Positions 1-7,614 are shown, numbered from the stretch's first letter. The stretch: 18,219 nt of DNA from Lachnospiraceae bacterium (GCA_003535955.1 DPZM01000020.1:1-18219); one strand, 5' to 3'. The notes: generated from the letters alone by a model not told the origin. A program made the numbers and translations.

Positions 1-210
1 CCGGAACCTTTAAGATGATCTCATCATCCTTTCGGATCTGTACCCTGTCAACGTTGCCTTCCTTGACCTTTGCTTTGAGCTTATCGATCAAATCCTTGAT
101 CTCATCTCCAACACTCGAACTGTTTGTGGCAAGGCTTTCAAGAGCCTTATCAATATCCCCTTCAGCATTTACGAGTGCTTCCTTGGCTGTGTAGTAATCC
201 ACACCTCTTT
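1..210 (-). pseudogene. 5'-truncated DUF4342/UBA-like protein gene (paralogue of 7225-7614), runs off the window
   Basis: The minus strand reads an open frame from about 208 to the window edge that begins GVDYYTAKEALVNAEGD and continues VGDEIKDLIDKLKAKV and RVQIRKDDEIILKV. It is colinear and highly similar to residues 16-84 of the intact protein at 7225-7614. The first ~15 codons (MEIRLEDVEKVMELA in the other copy) are absent: directly before GGT GTG GAT there is an in-frame TAA and no ribosome binding site or ATG. The family pairs an N-terminal UBA/NAC-like three-helix domain with a DUF4342 segment; its function is not established. The frame itself is undamaged, so the truncation may be recent. 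The 3' end is outside the window. A GTG start inside the fragment is conceivable but poorly spaced from any SD. Confidence 0.7.
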
Positions 211-234
211 AATACCGATATCCTTCCCATTGAA

Positions 235-266
235 AATGAACCGAGTGGACGGCTCCTCGGTTCATT
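235..266. terminator. Intrinsic terminator behind the GGDEF gene, related to the dispersed CCGTCC repeat
   Basis: A perfect 11-bp inverted repeat AATGAACCGAG / CTCGGTTCATT encloses a 10-nt loop. Read on the minus strand it lies 3 nt after the stop codon of the diguanylate cyclase and is followed by TTTTC. The arm and loop resemble the dispersed repeat at 9957-9986 (AATGAACCGAGGAACCGTCC). It sits about 25 bp from the breakpoint of the truncated DUF4342 gene. Confidence 0.7.
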
Positions 267-269
267 CTG

Positions 270-1730
270 TTATATCTCAATTACAGTATATGTGTCTCGT
301 TTCTTTTTTGATTCATAAAGTGCCCTATCGGCGGTTCCGATGAGATTGTTCACAAGCTCCGTTCCGAAAGCAGCTCCAAAGCTCATGGTTACCCTGACTT
401 CCGGGCTGTTTTCAATAGTGATCTCATTCACTGTTAATATAAGATTTGACAGTTTATTCTCCAGATCTTCCTTTGTGATATCGAAGAATACCATCATAAA
501 CTCATCACCGCCATAGCGGATGACCACGTCTTCCTTCCGGACGGACTGCTCCAGGATTTCCGCGACTTTCACGATCGCCTCGTCACCGCCCTGATGACCG
601 ACCGTATCATTGATCTCCTTAAAGATATCAATATCAGCCATGACAACAGCCTTGCATGGTTGATAGACAAGTTTTTCATCGAGGAACCTTCTGTTGCGGA
701 TCTTGGAGAGGGAATCTATATAAACTTCCGTCTCGAATTCGGATATCTTCTTCTGCTGGGCCAGGTTCTGCAGCTTGGCTTCAGTTGTATCCATACACCC
801 GTATACAATATGAGCGATTCTTCCATCTTCATCCCGGTCACCTATAAGGAAGATCCCTTCGAACCAGTGGTGTGCACTCTCACTGTAGAATTCCATGGTC
901 GCTGTTCCATGTTCCTCAATGGCTGCAAGTATTTTATCCTTATCAAGCCATTCATATAAATCTTCGCGGAAACTCTCGGCCACCGATGCAGCAACATTAT
1001 TCTTAAGGAATTTGAATGCATCCGGATCCCTCTGGACCTTCTCCACATATTCATTGGTACTGATTATCCGGTAGCTCATATCATTAACATCTATGAATAT
1101 TGAGAAATTGAAGACCCTTCCGATAGCCTCGATGATCTTTAAATATTCCTCCAATTCCTGCTGAGCAGTAATATCGCGATAGCAGCCCATGTAGATTTCC
1201 AGGGATCCGTCATCAGGACGCCTGATAAACCTTCCCGCTCCGGTAACCCAGATAATGCTCCCATCCTTCTTCTGCATGCGATAGGTGGCATGAGTGATAT
1301 CCGGCAGCTCACGGTGAATGCGGACCGAATCCCAGAACAGCTTAACGATCCCATCCCGCTCCTCAGGTACAAGAGTTTTCACCCAGCTGTCAAATTCATT
1401 CGGCAGGTCCTCCAGTCCGTCGTAGCCAAGCATCTGCCTTGTCTCATCATTAAATTCAAAGCTCAGCATGTTCTCGTCGCGGTCAAAAGTGCAGAAATAC
1501 ATGCCTGCCTTCATTCCCTTCGCAAACATATCCTCTCTGAACTTCGCAACCCGGTATTTGCTGTTTGCCTCATCTATCCTCCGGTTACACTCAATTATGA
1601 GTCCGCGTTGTTCCTGCGGATAAGCAGATACATCAAACAGCGGTACCAGATCGTCTACTGCAGCACTGGCCTCGGCAGCAAACTTTCCCACACCCTTTTC
1701 CATGCTGTCGATTATCTCATTTTTGTCCAT
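270..1730 (-). CDS. PAS domain-containing diguanylate cyclase (GGDEF)
   Basis: This 486-residue protein is probably cytoplasmic; no membrane segment or signal peptide is visible. Residues ~75-190 form a PAS_3-type sensor (MLGYDGLEDLP, then WVTGAGRFIRR and YMGCYRDIT at the end of the fold). Residues ~200-320 may be a second, divergent PAS. The GGDEF domain occupies ~335-484, with the active-site GGDEF at 407-411 and metal-binding DIDIF at 366-370. The RxxD inhibitory site is present as RKED at 398-401, exactly five residues before GGDEF, so product feedback by c-di-GMP is expected. The reaction is 2 GTP to c-di-GMP. The ATG start is supported by AAAGGAG placed 5-6 nt upstream. It is transcribed alone and ends in the terminator at 235-266. 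The signal sensed cannot be told from the sequence. Confidence 0.95.
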   Translation of the reverse strand: MDKNEIIDSMEKGVGKFAAEASAAVDDLVPLFDVSAYPQEQRGLIIECNRRIDEANSKYRVAKFREDMFAKGMKAGMYFCTFDRDENMLSFEFNDETRQMLGYDGLEDLPNEFDSWVKTLVPEERDGIVKLFWDSVRIHRELPDITHATYRMQKKDGSIIWVTGAGRFIRRPDDGSLEIYMGCYRDITAQQELEEYLKIIEAIGRVFNFSIFIDVNDMSYRIISTNEYVEKVQRDPDAFKFLKNNVAASVAESFREDLYEWLDKDKILAAIEEHGTATMEFYSESAHHWFEGIFLIGDRDEDGRIAHIVYGCMDTTEAKLQNLAQQKKISEFETEVYIDSLSKIRNRRFLDEKLVYQPCKAVVMADIDIFKEINDTVGHQGGDEAIVKVAEILEQSVRKEDVVIRYGGDEFMMVFFDITKEDLENKLSNLILTVNEITIENSPEVRVTMSFGAAFGTELVNNLIGTADRALYESKKKRDTYTVIEI

Positions 1731-1814
1731 AACAGCTCCTTTTACCGATCATCATTGAAAGTAACGATGATAGTTTATTTCTTATGCCTATACGTTACAT
1801 CAGAATCAGGTAAA

Positions 1815-2261
1815 TTACAAATATAATATCTCATATAATCTTCTGTGCACCTGTCGTCCAAACATGTTTCCTGGACGCATCGGTTCTTTTATTCTGTGCC
1901 ATGTTTGTCTGTGTCCCTCTGCTTGTCTTGAGCAATCAGCAAACCATTGCAAACGTCCGGTCAGATTCCAAAACCATAACGGCATATTCATTTTTGTATC
2001 GAGGCTCGATTTTAACGGAACTTCATTTATCAGCCCGGATTCATAATATGTTTCTTGCGGAAACAGTATTTCGGCTGTATCCTTACTTCTTGACAGTTCA
2101 CTGACATATATTCTCTGATATACGAACTGAGGGATGCTGTATGTCACGTTCCTGATCGGAGAATGATCATACTTTCTACACTCTGAATCGAATTTCCCGG
2201 ATGTACATCGCCGACTCCAGCTAAAATTCACTTCTGCATGTCTGATAATAGCTACTCTCAT
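1815..2261 (-). pseudogene. Histidine phosphatase (phosphoglycerate mutase-like) gene lacking its C-terminal catalytic half
   Basis: The start ATG at 2261 is chosen because GGAGG lies just upstream (GGAGGATTGATATG) and the protein then opens with MRVAIIRHAEV, the RHG/RHA phospho-acceptor motif of the histidine phosphatase superfamily (catalytic His8). YVSELSRSKDTAEILF, NEVPL and GRLQWF are also family-like segments. Full-length relatives are usually near 180-200 residues and carry a second catalytic His in a late HG motif; here only 148 residues remain and nothing after about residue 130 (HRIKEPMRP onward) looks like the family. The gene therefore appears broken or replaced at its 3' end and is probably inactive. 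It starts 1 nt after the stop of the YitT gene, so it was translated as part of that operon. An in-frame extension upstream of 2261 only overlaps the YitT gene. Confidence 0.65.
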
Positions 2262-2262
2262 A

Positions 2263-3186
2263 TCAATCCTCCGGAATACGGTAGAAGGTGCCTGACACTC
2301 TCTCTGACTTGAACACGTTAACAAAGACAGCGGGATCGATTTCGTGCAGTGCATTTACGACCTTGCTGACCTGGGTGGCGGTAACAACGGAGTATACCAC
2401 CGACTTGGTGCTCTCATCCTCATATGAACCTCTGCCGTAGATTATTGTAGCACCGTGCCTCGTCATGTCATAGATAAGCGAACTTACCTCATCCGGTGCT
2501 GAGGTCACGATAAAGAGCGTCGCCTGCTGGTATTTTTTGTAAAGGACATTTATGACAGTCGTGGAAGCATACTGGAATATGACTGAGTACAGGGCTTTCT
2601 CCCATCCAAACAGGGCTCCGGCAATGACAAGGATTACCGTATTGATGACCATTGCCACGTTGAATCCGTTTATGCCCTTTTTCTTGTTCAGGTATATCGC
2701 TATGAAGTCAGTTCCGCCTGATGTTGCGTCCATGAGGAGGCAGAGGCTGACCGAAATTCCGCTTATGATACCACCGAACACGCTTATGAGAAGGATATCG
2801 TCCGTGATCACGTATCCCGGGATAAAGTCAGTCAGAATGCCTGTCAGGACGATCACTATACATGAGAGCGAGGTGAACTTTTTCCCGACATACTTAAAGC
2901 CAATATATACAGGCACTGCATTTATCATCACATTTATGGGAGTATACGGTATGGAGACCCCGAAAAACCTGTCCGCTATCTCCTGTATCAGGAGAGTAAG
3001 TCCTGTGGCACCGCCGGGAAGAAGCCCGCCGGTCCTGACAAAAGATTTGATATTGACGGCAAATATTGCCGAAGCGATGATCACCACCAGAATCCTAAGT
3101 GACATCCATCTGTAGCTGTTGTTTCTGATTCTCTCTTCCATGGTTTTACCTGTACCTAGACCTGTCTCTCTGTTGAAGGGATTCAC
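2263..3186 (-). CDS. YitT family membrane protein with C-terminal DUF2179 domain
   Basis: This 307-residue integral membrane protein has about six hydrophobic segments between residues ~28 and 220, including the family signatures TGGLLPGGATGLT and DATSGGTDFIA. A soluble C-terminal DUF2179 domain follows (~225-300; FIVTSAPDEVSSLIYD, HGATIIYGRGSYE). The family is widespread in Firmicutes and its substrate is unknown. The GTG start used here overlaps the upstream stop as GTGA, which suits translational coupling; an in-frame ATG at 3141 (MEERIRNNSYRW, 292 residues) is an equally reasonable start because neither has a strong SD. It lies between the zinc-ribbon protein gene and the truncated phosphatase gene in one operon. 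Confidence 0.9.
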   Translation of the reverse strand: MNPFNRETGLGTGKTMEERIRNNSYRWMSLRILVVIIASAIFAVNIKSFVRTGGLLPGGATGLTLLIQEIADRFFGVSIPYTPINVMINAVPVYIGFKYVGKKFTSLSCIVIVLTGILTDFIPGYVITDDILLISVFGGIISGISVSLCLLMDATSGGTDFIAIYLNKKKGINGFNVAMVINTVILVIAGALFGWEKALYSVIFQYASTTVINVLYKKYQQATLFIVTSAPDEVSSLIYDMTRHGATIIYGRGSYEDESTKSVVYSVVTATQVSKVVNALHEIDPAVFVNVFKSERVSGTFYRIPED

Positions 3187-4154
3187 TCATACGCATTGAT
3201 GTATTCATCCGTCATGTGCCAAAGCTTCGATGTATCGTAACCTGTCGGCAGATGCACCCAGTTGCCGTTGTCTGTTTCTATATACCATGCTCCTTCGCCC
3301 ATATCATATTCCATCCAGCCATAATCCCCGTAATCGGAAGAGATCCCTTCATACCAATACTGCCACTGAGCCGGTGCTGCAGAATCATTATAATAAAACC
3401 AGCATTCGGTCTTACTGTCATACCAGTCTTCACCATCCAGATGACAGGTCCTGCCTATCTCATCTACATATATTGAATTCTTTGCGGATACCGTTTCGTA
3501 TCGCGCACTGCTTGAGCTGTTGTTTGCAGTCGAAGTAGCAATAAGGGCTGCCACGATAACAAAGAAAGGCAGCGTAAGGCTGCATATGAACACGCCTATT
3601 GCAATCTTACCCACTAGCGGAATAGCGGAAAATACCCCCTTCATGCCGCTTCCGCTTGCTGCTTTCTTTTTATCTGTTATATCTATCTGCAAGGTAGCAC
3701 CGCATTTATCACAAACAGGCAGTTCTCCTTCTTTCCACTTATACACCATGCGGCTTCCGCAGTAATCACACTTGAGCATGGTCTCGGATCCGGCCATGAT
3801 CATATTGTCATAGTGCTGCCCGTTTTCGTCATAGTATCCCTCTTTAAAATATTGTCCGTCCGGTGCTGTCCATCCTTGTGGATAATAGTCATAATCATGG
3901 GCTGCACCATAAAAATGTCCGACGGCGCCATGCTGTGCATTATCCCAACCGTACGGCTGCGATGTCCGTTTACGATAGACCGGTTTATTGCTTCGAAAAA
4001 TGCTGCGTGCAGACGAATAGTACGAGCTGTGATGGCTTGATGAATGGCTTGAACGGCTGCGGCTGCTCGAACTACTGCTGCTGTGATGTGATGAACTGTG
4101 TGAGCTGTGATGACTGCTGCTGTGATGCGAACTGCTGTGTCCTTTGGGTGGCAT
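3183..4154 (-). CDS. Ser/His-rich zinc-ribbon single-pass membrane protein, function unknown
   Basis: The protein has 323 residues from the ATG at 4154, which is preceded by AAGGAG at 9 nt; an upstream TTG would overlap that SD and is rejected. The N-terminus (~5-51) is a low-complexity run of Ser and His with some Arg. Next comes a Tyr/Gly-rich stretch with YFKEGYYDENGQHYDN. A four-cysteine zinc ribbon follows (CDYC at 129-132 and CDKC at 148-151), then a hydrophobic helix (~182-206, AIGVFICSLTLPFFVIVAAL). The C-terminal part is rich in Trp, Tyr and acidic residues (WYDSKTECWFYYND, WMEYDMGEGAWYIE). I do not recognise a named family. The His/Ser tract and ribbon suggest metal binding, which is inference. 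It is first in an operon with the YitT gene. Confidence 0.8.
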   Translation of the reverse strand: MPPKGHSSSHHSSSHHSSHSSSHHSSSSSSSRSRSSHSSSHHSSYYSSARSIFRSNKPVYRKRTSQPYGWDNAQHGAVGHFYGAAHDYDYYPQGWTAPDGQYFKEGYYDENGQHYDNMIMAGSETMLKCDYCGSRMVYKWKEGELPVCDKCGATLQIDITDKKKAASGSGMKGVFSAIPLVGKIAIGVFICSLTLPFFVIVAALIATSTANNSSSSARYETVSAKNSIYVDEIGRTCHLDGEDWYDSKTECWFYYNDSAAPAQWQYWYEGISSDYGDYGWMEYDMGEGAWYIETDNGNWVHLPTGYDTSKLWHMTDEYINAYE

Positions 4155-4196
4155 TTCCTTTTTCTCCTTCAATGGATTTTCTCTCTGTAATATTCT

Positions 4197-4225
4197 ATTT
4201 TATATCAGTAGTTCGTCTCCTTCAA
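4197..4225 (-). promoter_or_regulatory. Probable sigma-A type promoter for the zinc-ribbon/YitT operon
   Basis: On the minus strand TTGAAG (4220-4225) is followed after exactly 17 nt by TAAAAT (4197-4202), about 42 nt before the ATG at 4154. Spacing is ideal; the -10 and -35 boxes each differ from consensus at one or two positions. Confidence 0.5.
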
Positions 4226-4288
4226 GATTTCATTTATCCCTTTAATCATGTATATTACCTGTTTACAATTTATCATGTGTCGGCACGC

Positions 4289-4330
4289 AAAAACAGACCG
4301 TTTCCCTATAAGGGATATCGGTCTGTTTTA
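4289..4330. terminator. Bidirectional intrinsic terminator after the methyltransferase-STAS gene
   Basis: AAAACAGACCG pairs with CGGTCTGTTTT around an 18-nt interval that holds a further short pairing (TCCCTATAAGGGA). A-runs and T-runs at the two ends make it usable on both strands. It lies about 10 nt past the minus-strand stop at 4341. Confidence 0.8.
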
Positions 4331-4340
4331 CGCCAGTTTA

Positions 4341-5618
4341 TCAGCAGAATATGGAGTCAAATCCTGTGGTCTCAATAATTTCCTTCACCGCATCACTCAT
4401 ATTAATAAGGCTGAAATCACTGTCTTTCGCCAAAGCCTTTCTCATAATAAGAAGCACGCGCAAGCCTGCCGAGGAAATATATTCCAGATTCTTCATATCT
4501 ATACATATGCCGGTAATATTCCCCTTGCCCTCGGCTTCTCTGTACAAGGCCAGCAGTCCGGGAGAGGATATCGTATCAAGTCTCCCTGTCAGCGACACAT
4601 TAAGGATGTTATCATTAAGCTCCAGATCTGCCTTGAAATTATCCTCTTCATGAACAAAATTTTCGCTGCCTCCTGCCGTAGGTGTCATTACCCAGAAGTT
4701 GACTTCCTCAAGCGCAGCCTGAACCTTATTGCGGATATCATCCGGGAGCTTTTCAATGGAGGTTATTTTTTCCGGCAAATATTCCTTTATAGAGATGATC
4801 TCCAGGTCAAACCCCATGTCCGCAACAAATTTTTTGGCTTTTTCAATATCGCTGTCAAAGAATACATTATTGGCAAGCGTTGTCTTGGCAACCGCTCCCG
4901 CAGCTATATGAGCTATCTCGGTCGCAAGCTCCCCGGGCAGATCGGATGTCGCTGCAGCAACGGCTTTTCCGCTGGCCCTGGTGAGTTCATTGTCCATAGT
5001 TACCCATCTTCCGCCAAACTCCAACAGTAATTTTCTGATATTGCCGAATACAGTTTCTAACTCCGGCTGCGTAAAGTACATCAGGAGCCCCTCCGTAGTG
5101 ATGTGAAGTTCTCCCTTTGCTCCGTTAAGAGCCTTCCTGAGTGAGGAATAATTAGTTGCATCAACCTCACTATACCTGATCTTATCGTTATCCCCGATCA
5201 CTTCCTTTACAGCCGGCTTCATTGCGTCTATCACAGCAGGAAGGTCCAATCCGAAATAATCGATCTCATTCTTTGAGAGCTTTATTCCCCGGGCGGTATA
5301 TCCGCACGGAAGATCCACTACCGTCCCGGTTCCGGAAGCCTTTATGTAATTATTTGCAGAAAAGAATCTCGCCTCAATCTGAGAATTTAATACAGGTATT
5401 ACTTTCAGCAGTGCCTCCATTATCTGTTGCGGCAGATTGGCTCCACGCTGCTTTCTGTCTTCCCCAAACTTCGTGAATCCGAGAACCTTTCGCAGATTCT
5501 CCGAATCCTCGTCACCTGTACCTGCAATCAGCTGCAGACATGAATGAGCGGTGCTGTATACCGGATTTACCTCTTCCCTCAGTTTCTCAATGTCCGTTTC
5601 GTTTACTTTCTGTGCCAT
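4341..5618 (-). CDS. Fusion protein: class I SAM-dependent (LCM-like) methyltransferase plus C-terminal STAS domain
   Basis: This is a 425-residue soluble protein. Residues ~15-315 resemble leucine-carboxyl/O-methyltransferase type class I enzymes: a SAM-binding motif I at ~99-107 (TVVDLPCGY), an acidic GLDLP near 123-127 and the helix HITTEGLLMYF at ~172-182. Residues ~327-425 form a STAS (SpoIIAA-like) domain: NVSLTGRLDT, then IDMKNLEYISSAGLRVLL. Ser383 aligns with the serine of SpoIIAA-type antagonists that is phosphorylated by anti-sigma kinases. AAAGGAG six nt before the ATG fixes the start. It is monocistronic, ending at the terminator 4289-4330. The methyl acceptor is unknown. No anti-sigma kinase or sigma factor gene lies nearby, so a partner must be encoded elsewhere or the STAS domain has another role. 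Confidence 0.85.
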   Translation of the reverse strand: MAQKVNETDIEKLREEVNPVYSTAHSCLQLIAGTGDEDSENLRKVLGFTKFGEDRKQRGANLPQQIMEALLKVIPVLNSQIEARFFSANNYIKASGTGTVVDLPCGYTARGIKLSKNEIDYFGLDLPAVIDAMKPAVKEVIGDNDKIRYSEVDATNYSSLRKALNGAKGELHITTEGLLMYFTQPELETVFGNIRKLLLEFGGRWVTMDNELTRASGKAVAAATSDLPGELATEIAHIAAGAVAKTTLANNVFFDSDIEKAKKFVADMGFDLEIISIKEYLPEKITSIEKLPDDIRNKVQAALEEVNFWVMTPTAGGSENFVHEEDNFKADLELNDNILNVSLTGRLDTISSPGLLALYREAEGKGNITGICIDMKNLEYISSAGLRVLLIMRKALAKDSDFSLINMSDAVKEIIETTGFDSIFC

Positions 5619-5706
5619 CTTTACTCCTTTCTCAAGTTAAATTCCTTTTGTTCTATGGCTAACACCTTATTGAAGACTAAACACCACCTCCTTCGGTCGG
5701 TTTTTC

Positions 5707-5820
5707 TCATTCCGACTCTTTTTCGCCAAGCAAACTACGTTTAAATCGTGTAAGCAGCAGTAAAACCGCCAATACTGCTGTTATTACTGATTCCGCTACT
5801 ATTGTGTAGGCTGTTTTCGG
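5707..5820 (-). pseudogene. C-terminal remnant of a membrane protein (last helix of a transporter?)
   Basis: The minus strand reads SPKTAYTIVAESVITAV, then LAVLLLLTRFKRSLLGEKESE and a TGA at 5707-5709. One hydrophobic helix followed by a basic and then acidic tail looks like the end of a polytopic transporter (for example MFS). It is joined, in a different frame, to the NRPS adenylation remnant at about 5810-5820. There is no start and no upstream part of this protein, so it is a deletion remnant. A sortase-type anchor was considered, but the motif is not LPXTG. Confidence 0.4.
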
Positions 5821-6300
5821 TGAGCTTCCAGCGATAACGGATGAAGTGAACGAAGTTGAGCATTGCCCTGTGGGGTATCATAACCCCCTTGGGTTTCCGG
5901 TGGAGCCGGAGGTATATACAGCAAAAGCGGCATCATGGTCATCAGCTTCTTCATAGCCCGGCAGCGGTTCACACTTCAATATCTCTGCCATACAGTGCTG
6001 TTCAGTATCAGCTTGCAGCTGCAATCCTTTTGTATGAAAGCTATACGCTCGGCCGGATAGTAACCTCCTGATTAAGTGGCAGCAATGCGATAATCCTTAA
6101 GTACCAGTGTATCATTCTCCGAATAGCGGTATCGATTGATCACCCTAAGCTTTTCCGGGATTCCCGGGATATCTGTATATTCTTTCTTTACCAATACTTC
6201 CTCAGTAAAAAGCAGGTCAGGTTCCATATTTCCGGCTTTATTGAAAATGATCCTAAGCCGTTCCCGGTCCGAAAAGCCCTTTTCCGTAAAAAACCTTTTA
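5810..6300 (-). pseudogene. Degraded non-ribosomal peptide synthetase adenylation domain
   Basis: Pieces of an AMP-binding adenylation domain appear in order on the minus strand but in different frames. GGYYPAERIAFIQKDCSCKL (core A2-like, ~6010-6068) is in one frame. LKCEPLPGYEEADDHDAAFA followed by VYTSGSTGNPRG (core A3, ~5886-5965) is in a second. VMIPHRAMLNFVHFIRYRW with KLTENS (~5810-5884) is in a third. The shift between the last two falls in a run of five G (minus strand; CCCCC at 5884-5888 on plus), as if one G were lost. Upstream, 6075-6300 is open (FTEKGFSDRERLRIIFNKAG to YRIAAT), ends in TAA just before the A2-like piece and is not recognised. Most of the synthetase is missing, so it cannot function. 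Beside the MATE and transporter remnants it suggests a lost peptide-biosynthesis cluster. Confidence 0.75.
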
Positions 6301-6322
6301 GATGTATAAAATCATTTTGACT

Positions 6323-6978
6323 TCATATCACAATAATGCTTATTATACAAGCTGAAATGCTTCCGAGCACAGTCGCGATGGCATCTCCCCTGATCTCCAA
6401 TCTCGGAAACCCCAGTCTGCCTTCGATAAGAAGATAGTTAAACAGAATATCCGTAATCCCCATGGCTACGTTAGAGACAAGGGTCACTTTTGTTTTGCCG
6501 ATTCCTCTAAGTGAAGCATTTAAAACCGTGGAGACAGCCTGAAAGAACATAAACCCCATTATGATACGAAAAAAAGAAACAGACAGATCCAAAGTGTCAT
6601 CCTGATGGTTGCAGATCCTCATGATAGCCTCTGCCAAAACAGCCGTTATAATGCCAATAACCACCGAGACAATAATGGCGATCTTCAAGAGATCGTATGA
6701 AAATAGTAATTACCTTCTCTTTCATCGCCTTTTCCATAAGTCTGGGAGATGAATATACTCACTGCCGTGCCAAGAGCAAAGAATCCTGAGAAAAAAATAA
6801 GCTTTGGCTGTGTTGTAAAAGAGACAGCGGAAATAGCGGGCTTCCCCAGACAAGCTATCATCTTTGTGTCTATAGTGGCAATGATCACAGATACCAGGCT
6901 CTCCAGAATGGCAGGAAATGCAATCTTTAAAAACTCCAATGACAATAAAAAATCCAAAGAAGGGATGCGCTTTTTCAT
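6323..6978 (-). pseudogene. MATE family efflux transporter, N-terminal half, frameshifted and truncated
   Basis: The reading frame from the ATG at 6978 (GAGGG upstream) gives MKKRIPSLDFLLSLEFLK, then AFPAILESLVSVIIATIDTK and SQTYGKGDEREGNYYFHTIS, followed by TGA at ~6685. The next frame continues at once with LKIAIIVSVVIGIITAVLAE, QAVSTVLNASLRGIGKTK and NVAMGITDILFNYLL, which is normal MATE sequence. A small indel near 6685-6695 therefore broke the gene. It also stops after about 215 residues, where about 450 is usual, directly against the NRPS remnant. Two independent lesions make this a clear pseudogene. The intact MATE gene at 13883-15250 is a different, divergent family member. Confidence 0.85.
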
Positions 6979-7188
6979 TCATATTCCCTCATCATGTTTC
7001 TACCCGGTACTATTACTGTCATTTATTATAAATCCCGTGATAGTTAAATGCAATCATCCGGCCTGAGTGAGACAGAAAATCACATTTTTTATATTTCATG
7101 AAAATAGATCATATGTCAATTACTTGTATCAGAAAGAGAAAAAGAAATGAATCGGATCCCAATAGAGCTGATAATGTTTAAGATCACA

Positions 7189-7218
7189 AGAGGAGTCCGG
7201 TTCACACCGGACTCCTCT
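7189..7218. terminator. Intrinsic terminator (13-bp perfect stem)
   Basis: AGAGGAGTCCGGT and ACCGGACTCCTCT form a perfect 13-bp stem with a 4-nt loop. It lies 6 nt beyond the minus-strand stop of the DUF4342 gene and is followed by TATATTTTTAT on the plus strand. The T-tract on the minus side is weaker. Confidence 0.75.
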
Positions 7219-7224
7219 ATATTT

Positions 7225-7614
7225 TTATACTATCTCATCGGTAGAGCCATCTTTCTTTACGATCTCAAGCTTGCAGCCGAAGCCAAAAGCAGCTATGGTG
7301 CCTGCAATGAGAGCCCAGGGGGCTGCGGCAGCGCCGATGATCCCTCCGATGATCCCCACATTTACGGGAACCTTCAGGATGATCTCATCATCCTTTCGGA
7401 TCTGGACCCTGTCTACATTACCTTCTTTTACTTTAGCTTTGAGCTTCTCGATCATATCATTGATCTCATCGCCTACACTTGTTCCTGCCGGAGCAAGATC
7501 TTCGAGAGCCTTATCAAGGTTTCCCTCTGCCTTAACAAGCGCTTCCTTTGCCGTGTAGTAGTCCACACCTGCAAGTTCCATTACTTTTTCAACATCTTCC
7601 AATCTGATCTCCAT
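7225..7614 (-). CDS. DUF4342 domain-containing protein with N-terminal UBA/NAC-like domain
   Basis: This is a 129-residue protein. Residues ~4-42 form a UBA/NAC-alpha type helical domain (VEKVMELAGVDYYTAKEALV, GNLDKALEDL). Residues ~48-82 follow as VGDEINDMIEKLKAKV and VQIRKDDEIILKVPVN. A hydrophobic Gly/Ala-rich segment (~86-112, IIGGIIGAAAAPWALIAGTI) could insert in the membrane, and a short polar tail ends it. This is the usual DUF4342 layout; the function is unknown. The ATG at 7614 follows AGGAGG by 8 nt; a GTG one codon earlier is possible. It is co-transcribed with the small membrane protein gene 34 nt upstream and ends at the terminator 7189-7218. A truncated second copy is at 1-210. 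Confidence 0.85.
   Translation of the reverse strand: MEIRLEDVEKVMELAGVDYYTAKEALVKAEGNLDKALEDLAPAGTSVGDEINDMIEKLKAKVKEGNVDRVQIRKDDEIILKVPVNVGIIGGIIGAAAAPWALIAGTIAAFGFGCKLEIVKKDGSTDEIV

Noticed and set aside
1731..1814. Riboswitch or structured leader upstream of the cyclase gene
   Set aside because: No conserved c-di-GMP or other aptamer core could be recognised; only an SD and an AT-rich spacer are seen.
1290..1826. 178-aa plus-strand frame
   Set aside because: It is antisense to the N-terminal part of the PAS-GGDEF gene, with no SD and no family resemblance.
4248..5030. 260-aa plus-strand frame
   Set aside because: It is antisense to the methyltransferase-STAS gene, has no SD and runs through the terminator.
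5780..5830. Sortase-anchored surface protein (SPKTA, helix, basic tail)
   Set aside because: The motif is not LPXTG and the upstream sequence is adenylation-domain remnant, not wall-spanning repeats; a transporter tail is more likely.
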